The notes below the pieces were generated by a model that saw only the letters and a program-made list of their open reading frames with translations, searched no databases and was not told where the DNA came from. DNA of 64,000 nucleotides, taken from positions 744,001 to 808,000 of the forward strand of contig NC_089243.1 in the NCBI RefSeq assembly GCF_000512585.2. The letters run 5' to 3'. A program made the translations under genes and the position numbers. Of the stretch, positions 22,895-34,136 are shown one piece after another (within the stretch, counting starts at the first letter, position 1; each line of letters opens with the position of its first letter). This stretch comes from Kwoniella bestiolae CBS 10118. Its lineage: Eukaryota; Basidiomycota; Tremellomycetes; Tremellales; Cryptococcaceae.

Positions 22895-25307
22895 ATGTCA
22901 GAACCGAGATCTCACTTCGTATTTGGAACCATTGCTCCCTTCTCCCATGTCCCACCAGTCATCGAAGTTTCTCTAGCACTCTTGACTCATACTCCGGATT
23001 TATGCATCTCAGTCATCCTCCACGTTAACAATCTCGAAAACTCTCAAAGCCTCATCGAAACTCAGGGGGTAGCAGAACATGTCAAATCAAGAATAAAATT
23101 GATACCAGTTGGTGAAAAAAGGGCGTGGAACGATCTTACTGGTTCATACATCGATGTTATCTATAAAGGGGGGGAAGGGTACGAGGGTGTTTTACTCGTG
23201 AGTCATTTACACACATTTATCTACATCTCATGTCTACCGTTCGTGCATCCATCATGCGGGAGAAGGATATCTTGGTTGATTGCAGTCTCAATCGCACAAC
23301 CCATAATATAGGACTCAGCTCCGTGGCCACACCCTTCGACTTTTATATACGACGGAGCAGGCTTTTTCTGGATATCGGTCAAATCCAAAGTGGAGGAGAA
23401 CTTCCCTCAGTTGAGACCACCTAAATTAGTTGCCTATGGCCCGTTACCGATCGGTGAGATGCTGTAGTGAGCGCGAAGTCCTCTGACACAATACTAGGGA
23501 CCATGTCAAGCAGTATGATTGACCTAACGTGAATGAATATCACACCTAGCCTCGCTGGCTCTGAGCAAAACGGATCTACAAGGTTCATCAACAACGCCCT
23601 GGAGGCATACCCTGAGGTGCAAAATGCCCCACAATCAAAGTTGGTAAGTCAGCGTTTACTACTAGCAGTTGACATATCCAAAAGTCGAGCACTAACGGGA
23701 CGGCCTACCTGCCGCATGATTGGCCAGCTTCAAGGGGATCTGGATGTTGAAAATTCCGATTTCGGTGCTCAAGCCGCTCATTTGCTGAAACAAGCCGATG
23801 CCTACAAAGCTGTGAGTACGCATGATGATCCGTCGATCTACCATGTCATCTCCTTCTTGCTTTCGATCGCGTTCAATTGAAACCATTGTTTGTCTGTGTC
23901 CCTAGTGTCTGTTTGAATCAAAGACAATACTCAAGATCCCTGGTTATACACCCTTCTGTGAGTACACGAGACCATACTAACTGTATGAACGGTACATATT
24001 ATATGAATCGACGAGCTTATTTTTCCTTCCTTTGCAACTAGATTCTTTCGAAAGATGGGGGTCAGACATGGATTGGAGTTCCGTAGCTGAGATGTCTTGG
24101 GTACAGTTATTATCGGGCTGGCAAGAATGCACGACCGCACCGGAAGCTTGGATCACATGCTTCCCCGCCTCCGTCCTTGAACCCGAGACGCTGGAGGCTT
24201 TTCGGAAAGACGAGTATTTCACCGCTAGGGGAAAGAAGGAGGTTATTGAGCTGGGGTGGTCCGAAAGGAGACCTAAGATTGATTTGGGGCAGGGCGTCAG
24301 GGAATTCTTGGATAAACAGAGGGATAAGTCGGTTATTTATATTAGGTGAGTAGGCAGTCACACTTGAGATGAATTCAACCATTGTCGAGGATGTTTCGGT
24401 TCTCACGGGAGTCCAAGGAGGGGAGGAGGGGGGGGGTTCTGGAATGACCTGAGAGCTTTAAAGATGTGGTACTGGCGCTAATATGATATCGCTGGCAGTT
24501 TCGGGACCCTCGTTGATGCGGGACCGACCCTACCAGCTCTCTTTGACCTCTTGAAAGAAATTAATACTCCTTATATCTATGCCTGCGGTAGACAGAAACA
24601 TTCATTACCTCAATATATCAAGGACACTCTTGCATCATCAGAAAAAGAAGGCATCTGCATCGCGCCGGATTGGCTCGACCAGGTCGGTGTATTATCGCAT
24701 AAGGCTGTAAGCTGTTTCGTGTCTCACTGTGGGGCGAACTCTTACGTCGAAGCGATTGAAGCTGGGGTGCCTATCATCGTGAGTACAACCCTCCAACCTA
24801 CAGATTTGTCCCGGCCCTTTTCTTTTCGAGACGCGCTGTCTGTCACACGTTCATGATGTTCCATGGTAATCGTGCGCAATATCCATGGATGCGTTCGGCT
24901 CCCAATTTTGCTGTATCGAACAGATTCCTCTCAGATCCATGACCTAAGCTTAGGACGGACAGGGCCCTGACTAACCTTCATCTTATCTCACATAGGCGTG
25001 GGGCAAGCGAGGCGACCAAGTAACGCTCGCCTCCCGTGTCCACTCCTCCGGACTGGGCATCGAGCTCCTCCAGCACCGTACGGGATTCTCCATCGGTAAA
25101 GAGGTAGCTCACAGGAAGGGAGTAATCATCAAGGGTACACCCGAAGCACTCAAGGAGGAGGTCAGGGCCGCTTTGGACACTATCAATGGACCTGAGGGGG
25201 AGGAGATGCGGAAGAGGGCTAGGAAGTTGAGCGAGGAGATGAGTGAGAAGAGGAGGGGGGAGTGGGTTGAGAATATTAAGAAGTTCGGGTTGTATGGGAG
25301 GGAGTAG
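22895..25307 (+). CDS. UDP-glycosyltransferase, GT1 family (one splice junction out of phase)
   Basis: A cytosolic GT-B fold enzyme that moves a sugar from a UDP-sugar to a lipid or small molecule. The start reads MSEPRSHFVFGTIAPFSHVP, the N-terminal acceptor-binding domain. Exons include 22895-23197, 23312-23453, one from 23550 (SLAGSEQNGSTRFINNALEA), then LLQGDLDVENSDFGAQAAHL, CLFESKTILKIPGYTPF, YSFERWGSDMDW and later ones. The C-terminal donor-binding domain shows SVIYISFGTLVDAGPTLPAL, then APDWLDQVGVLSHKAVSCFV and SHCGANSYVEAIEAGVPIIA, matching the end of the PSPG signature (HCG...E...GVP), and ends FGLYGRE. The junction between 23453 and 23550 does not keep frame with canonical sites (donor phase 1, acceptor phase 2). 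All other junctions fit. It could be an unusual donor, a sequencing error or a real frameshift. Confidence 0.78.
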
Positions 25308-25882
25308 ACTCTTCTGTCCATGACTTGTATTGCGAAGACTCAACGTGGAATGGTATGCTTGATAGACCGGAATGACGTTTATAGATGTATATAGAGTGTT
25401 AGAAGAATAATTGTGAAATGGAATAGAAATTGTCTCGTGTCAGAATGAGGTATTGCCCAAACAGATCAATAGCATGTTCACAACCCGACTAGCAATTGAG
25501 ATCAATGCTTGCAGCGTCTATCAGTAAGAGCAATTCGAATGGCAGTATCAGACTTTTTCGGTCAGTCAAATCTCCCGCACATATGAGCAAGAGTATTGCG
25601 CCAGTGCGTCTTCCTTATCTGATCACATGCACTATTCTGGCAGATGCATATTCGATTCGATTCAATCTGTCTGTCAAGGAAGACAAGGGTATATAAAGGG
25701 AACAGAAGGTATATAATCGAATCACATGATACGATTTTTGTTTTTACGAGGAGGGATAAGTCAAATGTGTGTCAACAAGGCAAAAGCATTCTCTCATCAT
25801 TCATCGAACTAAATTTGACGACAACTCAATACCTTCGATAGGCTATAACCAGAGCAAACGGCCTTATCAGCCAACAATCCCA
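25308..25882. other. Convergent 3' regions of the glycosyltransferase and NOT4
   Basis: 575 bp between two stops. The short ORFs on the plus strand (for example 25496-25696) lack features. Nothing else is recognised. Confidence 0.45.
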
Positions 25883-28800
25883 CTACATAGCACGAATGGT
25901 AACAGCGAACTCACCATGAGCAGCAAGAGGCGTAGGGGACCCTCTGGAATGATGCAGAGCCATCAACTGTCTGGCATCGGGATGTTGATGTTGACCGAAA
26001 GAAAGGGGCGATTGGAAGTTGTTGTTTTCTTCGTGTACAGATGTGGATTCAGGTGAGAAGAGTGTTCGTTGTTGTTGTTGGGAATGAGCGGGGTTGGAAT
26101 AGATTTGAGTGGTTCCGTATTGCAGTACCGCTGTATAACATCAATCGATGCGTTGTTAGCAGGTCTCATCTCGCAGACTGTAACATCTTGACCAAGAAAA
26201 GAAGCAAAACTTACGAGGCTCATATTCATCCCTGTCCGATCGACCCAAACCCTTCGCTTGCATATACCCATGATCCAATCTACCTCTTTCGTATCCACCT
26301 TGTTGCTGCAAACCCAATTGACGCTGATGCGAAGGTGAATTCGAGTACACCGACTCCGTACCGGCTCCAACTCCAGCTCCACCACCAGTCCAGTTCGTCT
26401 CAATAGCACCAACAGACGAATCGTAACTTCCAACAAAAGATGCAACTTGAGCAGCCAACGCAGCTGTCCTAGGATCGTTCTGTTGTTGCTGAGCATGTGG
26501 GTGCGGCGAGAAAGTATCTTCATTGCCCTGTTGTTGGCGGGTGTACCATCCATCCCTTAGACCAGATTGTTCAGCTACACTTCTCCTCATATTGCTAAAA
26601 GGACTTTGACCTCTTGAGTTACTTGAGGTGGGTCTGGCAAACCCGAATCGCGATTCCGTTCTTTGGGCATTGTGGTCCTCTCCCCTCACACGCGACGGTC
26701 CAGGCGTACCGTCTGATACAGCAGGCGAACCATCTTCCCCCTCTGAAGGGTCAAACGGTCTAAACAGCCCATTGTATCCGAATGAGCCCCTTCGGGAAGA
26801 TGGTCCTTCGAACAAATCAGGCAATTCAGGAGCATGGACACCTAATTCTGCTAATCCCTCCAATGTCTTGCTAAATGGACTAGGCTCATATCCTCCAGCT
26901 TGCGCATATCGCTGTTGCAATTCGGAGTCGTCCATTCCAAGTACGAAAGCGAAATCCTTGTCGTGAGCTGGGAATGAGAAGATAACGGGTTCGGGATATG
27001 GCGAGTGAATGAGGATAGGTTCGGTGGACAGTGGTTCAGGTGGTATGGAATCGGTTGATCTGGCTGGTGTTTGAGGTGCAGGTGATGAAGAGGATGGTCC
27101 AGCATCCGAGTCAGCTGATGCTTGTTCATCTATGAACTCATCTACAGGAGGCTCGGGTACGGCAGGAGTGGAGGAAGTAGCAGAGACTGGTAGTCCGGGT
27201 GGTGGTGGAGGAGGTGCGGGCGTTGATGTGGATGAAGGCTTGGTGGAAGTAAGGGTTGGTAAGGTCGCAGATTTCCTCTTGGGCGATGTCTGAGCACTAC
27301 CAGTAGCGGCACTCTGCGTTGAGTCGGTACTCTTCCCACGTGCCATAGCTTGAGACTTCCGTTCTTTCTTCTCCTTGATGATGATGGGTATCGTGGGCGA
27401 TGGAGTAGGAAGGGGGAACGCAGCATTGCTTTTGCCCAGTGGAACGAAGTTGCCGATCTTGGTGGGACGAGCGATTGGATTGGTATTACTAGCTCTGGCG
27501 GTCTTGACGGTGATTCCTTTACCCCAGCTAGCTGCACTTGGTAGCCCGGTTGAAGCTGTGTCTCTGTCAGTAAGGCCGCTGCAAGATTTCGCTGAAAGGT
27601 GTACTTACATCCATTGACATCGTCCGAAGATGGTTTGGGCCAAGCTGTCTTCGAGGATAACGAAGGAGGTTGGGGAGCAGCTGATACAATGGTTTGCTTT
27701 TGTCTAGCATCGTATTCAGCAGGTCTCGTCAAGCTATAGGCAAACATCAGCTTTATCTCATAAGATCAAGCTCGAAAAGGGTGCAAGTCAACGTACGCAG
27801 TTTCCATATCCTCTTTCGTGAAACAATCACTATCTCCACCCCACTCATGCAAACAATGACAATTGGGTGTATCACACTTCTGACTCTTGAGGAAAGACTC
27901 GCAATAACGTGTAGTCCCATAGTTCGCTTTGAGTAATGATCCAGGTGGGCCTTGAGGAGCAGGTATCCCATCTAAAGAAGCTATCGCTCGTGCAGCATCT
28001 TCCCTCCGAACGTAAATTATATATATACCGGTCGAAGTGGATGGATCATCTTCTAAAAGGGTCGACACCGCCGAGGAGGAAAGTTTTGTTCGATCGCTCA
28101 AGTATATTTTAGATATTTTACCATATTGGCCGAAATAGTCGTTGGACCGTAATATCGGTATAGCCTATATTCCCAGTGAGTTACACATCCCGGTAAAGAT
28201 CAGAGGAAGAGCTCACCTCATCGCCCGGAGCAGGTAACTTCATCCCTATCACGTACACCATATTCTTCATCACTATCCTCACCCCTAGTAAATGCCTTCT
28301 ACCCATCGTTGTAAGCTGCTTTATCGTCCTCGCTCGCTTCGTCTTCCGCTCTTTTGCGCGCTTCACCCTGTTATTATTATTATCAGCTAGTTGTTCCATT
28401 TCGGAACGAAAGTTACAGCTTACTCCTCCCAGTCCACAGGTTGGAACACCACAGCTTTCGCATCATACGGTCTTCTGCAACCTGGACAACGTGCATCTGA
28501 ACCCAACAGCTTGTTATAACAGAACTGACAGATCTACGTATCGAGAGTAAAACATCAGCTATCCAATCTTCGGACGATCCTCACTACGCAGCCGACAGCT
28601 CTTGAGGGAGAACGACACTTACCTGCATACCACACTGACACGGCTTAAAGTTCAGATCCGACAGATCCAGCGGTTCAGCACAAAGCAGACAATCGGGATC
28701 ATCCTATACCCTATGTCAGCTGTCTGTGCATTGATCTAGGGATGCCATGTAAAACTTTGATGAGACATGAAAGGTTTCCGAAGGTTCTCATCGAGTATTT

Positions 28801-29033
28801 CACGCGTTTCATGTGTCAATCCATCATGAGGAAGATGGAGGAAGATAGAAGCTTACCTCATCATCGCTCCAGTAAACATCCTGTAAAGACTTCAACGTTT
28901 CCCTATTCACCCCTCCACTCGATCCACTAGCAGGAGCTACAGCGCTTATACCTCTTGATCCCAATGTTGTTCCGAGAGGTTGTTGGCCAGTAGTTGGGTT
29001 TGCAGGTAGAGGATGTAATGAAGGAAGGGGCAT
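25883..29033 (-). CDS. NOT4: CCR4-NOT complex E3 ubiquitin ligase subunit NOT4
   Basis: NOT4 (MOT2/CNOT4) ubiquitinates proteins at stalled ribosomes and links the deadenylase complex to quality control. From the start at 29033 (MPLPSLHPLPAN) the protein has a C4C4 RING: DPDCLLCAEPLDLSDLNF, KPCQCGMQICQFCYNKLL and DARCPGCRRPYD, with eight Cys in order. A coiled linker follows (EVKRAKERKTKRARTIKQ), then HLLGVRIVMKNMVYVIGMKL, an RRM (FGQYGKISKIYLSDRTKLSS to AIASLDGIPAPQG), and a CCCH zinc finger (YCESFLKSQKCDTPNCHCLH). The rest is a long disordered Ser/Pro/Gln-rich tail with GLPSAASWGKGITV, the NOT4-type post-finger motif. The last exon (reached through the intron starting near 26212) adds a Gln-rich stretch; the stop at 25883-25885 is less sure than the rest. 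Divergent from BUD13 with 535 bp between starts. Confidence 0.92.
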
Positions 29034-29568
29034 TTTATTTATCGAAAAAAGGGAAAGGGAAAAGAAACTGAGAGTGGAAGTGGTATATGCTGAGCTGTGA
29101 GATCAGGCGATGGTATACTGATAGCTTTACCTTCGTGTATCGTTTTATGATGCTTGTTAGGATGATGTATGAAGTGAGTAAGGAAGGGAAGGAAATGATA
29201 TAAAAGTTGAATAGAAGGAGAGGGAGGAATGAATGAATGAATGAATCAGGGCAGGGTACAGCAGCGATACACCATACTGAGCACGTACAGTAAGAGCATA
29301 AAAAGGTAACGGAATTAATTTTACTACTAATGTTTTTTTTGCCACCTAATCTCGCGTGCCAGAGCGGCGATAACCGCATAGTCGGAACAGTCAACGGTTG
29401 TACCTGCGTTATAACAGGATGTATCTGCTTCGAATATCTCTTTCGTCTGCATCAATCACTATTCCCTCTTGTCGATCTGGAACACCGCAAAGACAAGCAA
29501 CAAGCTGCGGAGCATCAGCTCGAGCATACATTTTAGAACGAAGAAATCGAGCGAGAGTACTCTCCGCC
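29034..29568. promoter_or_regulatory. Shared promoter region of NOT4 and BUD13
   Basis: A 535 bp gap between two divergent starts, both for RNA-metabolism genes. Near 29228-29245 is a short GAAT tandem (GAATGAATGAATGAATGAAT on the plus strand). No clear TATA box. Coordinate expression is possible but not shown. Confidence 0.45.
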
Positions 29569-30835
29569 ATGCCCGACCTAAAAGCTTACTTAGCTGACAA
29601 GTGAGCTGCAACCCATCATTCACTCCCGATACCGAGATGACAAGCTAACTTTGAACATATAGGTACATGTCAGGCCCCAAACGAGATGCTATTCTAGCAC
29701 GCTCAAGCGACCCAACGATGAAGAAGAAGAAGAAGAAACCCAAGAACGAGGATTACATAGGCGGTTCAAAGCCGGAAAGTAGTGGTGGACTGATGCTGCG
29801 AGACGAGGATGAATGGAAAGTGAGGGATAGGGACGAGGATGAAGATATGGAGGATGGTGATGCGCCTGGTAAGCTTCTTAATTTCCCATATACTACATGC
29901 GTAAGAGACTGCGACAAGCTGACATGGCGTATGTAGTGGTTGGAAAGGGTCTATCGACATTCCAAAAGTCCAAATCATCCTGGTCTACAGTCGGATCAAC
30001 CTCACTACCTATGTCGAACTCCGCCGAAGCTGGACCTTCATCGCCCAAGATCAAACCTGATCCAGACGCCTCGGCCACCCCCGAAGTTCCCGCCCCACCA
30101 AAGCGAAAAGGAGGGTTGAGGACAGCCGCACAAATGCAAGCTGAGCGTGAGAGACTAGCAGCGCAGAAGGAACCTTCGCCTGAACCCGAAGTAGAGGATG
30201 ATGAAGGGCAGAACGAGACTGTTCACCGAGATGCCAGTGGTAGGATAATAGATCTGCAGAAGATGAAAGAAGAAGAGAGACAAAGGGAGGAAGAGGAGAA
30301 ACGGAAGGAGTTGGAAAGGAAAGAATGGACGAAAGGGCTGGTGCAGCGCCAAGCTCGGGAGGTCAGGGCGAGAGAGGAAAGAGAGATGGGTGAGAGGAGG
30401 AATGTTGGTGTTGAAAGGGATGACAGGAGGATGAATAGGGAGTTGCAGGAGGTGGAAAGGTGGAATGATCCTGCGGCGGAATTTTTGACTGTGAGTGGTA
30501 TTCCCATATCAGCTTGAATCCTCGTACCGCTGAAATGATAAGCTGATCACGAGTGTTGTATGGCGATAGAAAAAGAAGAAATCAAAGGGACCAAGACGAC
30601 CGAAATATCAAGGACCCTACGCGCCGAATCGATTTGGTATACCGCCTGGATTCAGGTGGGATGGCGTGGGTGAGTACAAACTCAGCTCTGTCCACATGGT
30701 AGGCATTTTGCTAATGCACCTCTTGCATTCCTCATAGACCGGTCAAATGGGTTCGAGAAGAAATACTTTCAAGCTCAGAATTCAGCAGTCAGGCATGAGT
30801 ACGAGAAGAATCAATGGAGTGTTGAGGATATGTAA
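29569..30835 (+). CDS. BUD13: Pre-mRNA splicing factor BUD13 (CWC26)
   Basis: BUD13 is the scaffold of the RES (retention and splicing) complex with Snu17 and Pml1, acting in the nucleus on activated spliceosomes. Five exons (29569-29600, 29663-29868, 29937-30490, 30570-30669, 30738-30835) give 330 codons. The N-terminus MPDLKAYLADKYMSGPKRDA with a Lys run is typical. The middle is disordered and then a long charged helix (Glu/Arg/Lys-rich, about residues 170-260) begins after VHRDASGRIIDLQKMKEEE, the conserved RDxxGRxxDL element. The C-terminus matches the family signature: KYQGPYAPNRFGIPPGFRWD, GVDRSNGFEKKYFQAQN and a final NQWSVEDM. Length and motifs are normal. Confidence 0.94.
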
Positions 30836-30908
30836 GGGGGTTATTGTGTTTTGAACACTATATTTGTATGTCATTCGTAGCATCGAAGAGCATCATTCAA
30901 TACTTGAG

Positions 30909-31016
30909 CCTCAGCTACAGCATGTATAAGCTGAGGTAGGTATATATCACATAGCAGATGGCAGTGCTGTTAAGCATATGACCGCCATTACGAGTATGCA
31001 TCATGCATTACTCGTA
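30909..31016. repeat. Two inverted repeats downstream of BUD13
   Basis: CCTCAGCT at 30909-30916 pairs with AGCTGAGG at 30929-30936 across a 12 nt loop. TACGAGTATGCAT at 30989-31001 pairs with ATGCATTACTCGTA at 31003-31016, apart from one extra T. They lie 74-181 bp after the BUD13 stop and 250 bp before COX6. They could form hairpins in the 3' UTR or be palindromic protein sites upstream of COX6. Confidence 0.7.
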
Positions 31017-31265
31017 TGCATGATGTTGATGTTGAGCATGATGATAATTTATATAAATAACCCACTTAAGCTGTCATGTCAAAAATGCCGTTATGATTGG
31101 ACGGAATTTCTCTCCTGGTAGCTTTAGCGTCTCACTCCGATTTGACCCTTTGGTTTTCTCTCACTTGCTCATTCCTCGGTTTATGCTTCAACTCCAACTG
31201 TTGACACCTTCCATCTCACTGCATCAACTCAGCACACTCACCACTCAGCTTCCTCGCCATCAAAA

Positions 31266-32081
31266 ATGTCATTCAGAGCCATCCTCAGAGCCAAGCCTGC
31301 TTTCGTAGCTCCCTCTTTCAGGCCTGTTGCCCTCGGTGGTGAGTTGTTTATCCATTGCACTTCCACGTAACGTCTCTGTTCGCGAATCATCCATTGTATT
31401 ATGTCCCTCGCTCCTATCCCCATGCCCGACATACAAGCTATACGAAAGAAGCACGACACTGACTCATGAATATGTATATAGGTATTCGATTCGCCTCAGG
31501 TGCCCACGCCCACGAGACCGAATCTTACGAATCCTTCAACAGCCGATACCAAACCTTCTTCTCCTCCGTCGGTGACCTCTTCGAATTACAACGAGGTCTT
31601 AACAACTGTTTCGCCTACGACTTGGTCCCCTCCACCGAAGTTATCGATGCCGCCCTCAGAGCCTCGCGAAAGGTGAATGACTACGCTACTGCCGTGAGGA
31701 TCTTGGAGGGTGTCAAGGAGAAGGTGGAGAACAAGGGGCAATACCAAGCTTATTTGGATGAGCTGAAACCTACTATCGAGGAACTTGGTGAGTTGTTGTC
31801 ATATCTTTTTGGTGTCAGCAGAAGGAGATAGGGAGCATTGTTAGGTGGGATACAGATGTGGAGCGGATCAAGGACACAAGGAGACGTGACAAGCTTTCGT
31901 ACCATGAGAAGTCGCACTTCGTGGGGTCCTTCTTGATCCGGAGCTAGATCAGATGATGGGAGAAGGTGGAAGCATTCGCACTTGAAAATCACGTCGTAAA
32001 TTGAGAATATCGCTGACATTCTCCCCATTCATTACATCCGCAGGTATCACCACCTCCGAACAATTATACGGAAAGAACTAG
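31266..32081 (+). CDS. COX6: Cytochrome c oxidase subunit 6 (mammalian COX5A homologue)
   Basis: A nuclear-encoded subunit of respiratory complex IV on the matrix side of the inner membrane. Three exons (31266-31338, 31482-31787, 32044-32081) give 139 codons. The N-terminus MSFRAILRAKPAFVAPSFRP is a basic, amphipathic mitochondrial targeting sequence; the first intron sits near its end. The mature part starts near HAHETESYESFNSRYQTFFS and carries the family core LFELQRGLNNCFAYDLVPST, AALRASRKVNDYATAVRILE and QAYLDELKPTIEELGITTSE. It ends LYGKN. Intron 2 is 256 bp, long for this window. Confidence 0.95.
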
Positions 32082-32737
32082 GCACTCTGTATCTGCCAAA
32101 TCTCAAGCTGGAGCGTGTGTAGGGAAAAGGGATGGAGCATATGAATTATAGTATAGAGTCTCATCGTTTGATGACTTGACTACACTGTCATGGGATGCAA
32201 TGGAATGGGATATCGTCGGTTCGGTGAAGATCGAGTTTATCCTTGACATCCGCAAAGGAGGGGATGTTTCGTGATCATGAAAGGGATTGGAAGAAGGATA
32301 ATAACAAGATGACATGGAGTGTACGATTTTGGATGCAGTACTGACATGAGCTCATCAGCAGACAAGTAACCGAGACAGCTGTACTCGTTACCTCAGCCCA
32401 ACCCCATCATTCGAGCTACATCCGTTTAGAAATTCTGGTAACACTTTCAATGATACTGACATCAACGCAACCATGCTATCATTATCAATGCAATTGACAA
32501 ACTCTCCATCCACTGATGCATCAAACACAAACTACCAACTCGGTAAGAAAACACAGGATAAAAGTCCAGCTACAACCGTTTGGCCAACCACGGTCTAATG
32601 TTTAAACATTCATCCCCCATCTTCCCACCGAGATAGAATGGTACCATACCCTTTCCTCCTCCCTGAATCAGATTCTAAACACCTAGAAACCCCTACTGGT
32701 CATACAATCAGGTCTAAGGGGTAGGTGTGGTGGCAGC
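32082..32737. other. Convergent 3' regions of COX6 and the 49-residue gene
   Basis: 656 bp between stops, without supported coding sequence or RNA gene. Confidence 0.45.
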
Positions 32738-33089
32738 TTAAGAGCTAGGGGCTGTTAATCGACAGACCACACCACACATTAGCGAACATTGACTTTCTAC
32801 AGATGGATGGATTGAAACTTACCAGCCTCATCAGCTTTGGGAGCCTCTTGAGCTTGTTCGCCTTGAGCACCGGCAGCAGCAGCGGAGGCGTCGGCGGCAG
32901 GAGCCTCGACAGCGGGGACTTGAACTTGTTCGGGGGTGGTTTCTGCGAAGCGAATCAACCTCAGAAGACGTCGACTTAGTAAGGGAGTAGAAAGCTGGCA
33001 AGCTATTCGAGGAGGGTTTCGAAGATAAGGGAAGATCGAATGTCAGGGATACGAAAGGAGAGAAAAAACTCACGTTGAGCTTCAGCCAT
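32738..33089 (-). CDS. 49-residue Ala/Gln/Glu/Pro-rich protein, spliced
   Basis: Three exons on the minus strand (33089-33074, 32942-32823, 32751-32738) join in phase to 50 codons, MAEAQQTTPEQVQVPAVEAP followed by an Ala-rich run and ending KADEAAPSS. All four splice sites are canonical (GTGAGT, GTAAGT donors; GCAG, ACAG acceptors) and codons are ordered and rich in preferred C-ending forms, which suggests high expression. The protein is acidic, has no hydrophobic segment and should be disordered. I do not recognise a family. Small hydrophilic stress proteins have this kind of composition, but that is only an analogy. It is too short for standard ORF cut-offs and easily missed. Confidence 0.7.
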
Positions 33090-33235
33090 CTTGTATAGAT
33101 CTAGTAAGTTGATTGGTTGGTTGGTATAGTACTTGTAAAATAAAGCAAAGTAAGTCAAATGAGATTGTTGATGAGAAATTTTCAAAAAAATAACGATGGA
33201 AAAGACGGTTTATATACCTTTTCCCACCTCCTCCG

Positions 33236-33403
33236 TCGAGTCACTCTTCCACGTCGACTCGAATCAAATCGCAGAAATACGATTGACTCGGCAAGGCATC
33301 CTTTGAACGATAAGGACTTTTGAGTCGTTCTTAGCTTTGGCTCCATTCATTAGAGTCATAGCTTTGTTTGCTGGAACGTTCGATCCGTCCGCTATCGAGT
33401 CAA
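33236..33403. promoter_or_regulatory. Cluster of GAGTC/GACTC elements upstream of the 49-residue gene
   Basis: Six GAGTC or GACTC pentamers occur in about 170 bp: near 33237 (CGAGTCACTC), 33254 (CGACTCGAA), 33283 (TTGACTCGG), 33320 (TGAGTCGTT), 33351 (AGAGTCATA) and 33396 (CGAGTCAATC). Several read TGACTC or GAGTCA, the half site of Gcn4/AP-1-type bZIP factors. They are 150-310 bp upstream of the 33089 start. Regulation by a bZIP factor is inference. Confidence 0.55.
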
Positions 33404-33512
33404 TCGTCAGTTTCGAGTAGGGGTGTACAAAGGAGATAGCACTGAGGCGGTGAGATAAGATATGGGGGTTGAAAGGTGGGATGGCTTTGAGATTGAAGGG
33501 AGTGAATTGATG

Positions 33513-33728
33513 TGAGTCGAACGTTCATTTCAAGGGAGGGTGTAGACGTTTGAAGGGTGAGGATATACTTTGTGACTCGCACGGTCACTCTAAGGACGAT
33601 TAGACAATGGACACATTGGAGGATATAGATTGATATTGTGAGGCGCAAGAATAAACCAAGGATGGGCTGAATCAGCAATACATGGAAGGAGTGGGTCAGA
33701 CGAGTCGCACGATCACCAGAAAGGACAA
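33513..33728. repeat. Three diverged copies of a 28 bp intergenic repeat
   Basis: Copies at about 33513-33540, 33572-33600 and 33700-33728 align as GAGTCGAACGTTCATTTCAA, GACTCGCACGGTCACTCTAA and GAGTCGCACGATCACCAGAA, each followed by a purine-rich GGGA/GGAC stretch. They lie between the 49-residue gene and the F-box gene, outside any supported coding region. The minus-strand ORF of 175 residues across them shows no family features. Confidence 0.6.
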
Positions 33729-34136
33729 TCAACGAATCGTTGAAGGGCAGGATCCAATTAGTGAAAATAGTTGTGATGGCGCTGCGGATGGCGTCAGGCC
33801 GATGACACAATGAGGGGGTGATTTCAGGTCGGCCAACATTGAGGAAGATAACAGAGGTGGGAGGCAGGGAACAAAGGTGAGATCTTGGACACGGGTCGAT
33901 AGGATGGGGAGATTTATCAGAACACAATGAGTATCGAGCTTGTTGAAGTTATCATTCGTCCTTCAGTCGACTACCTGAGCAAGGCAGGTATATTCATACA
34001 GTCAATTTGGTAGAGATGGATTATCGTCTCTTACAATATTCTGTCACACCGGGCAAACACAGTGAAGCTGAGACGACTCTCTCCCTTTCCCCATGTTTCG
34101 TGTTCTACAGTGCAGTAAGCATATCCCGACGATCAT

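Noticed and set aside
31788..32043. Possible C/D-box snoRNA in COX6 intron 2 (ATGATGG near 31952 and CTGA near 32012)
   Set aside because: The C box is imperfect and no terminal stem pairs around the two boxes.
33400..33927. 175-residue minus-strand ORF
   Set aside because: No family features, lies in an intergenic region with diverged repeats, and the composition is not protein-like.
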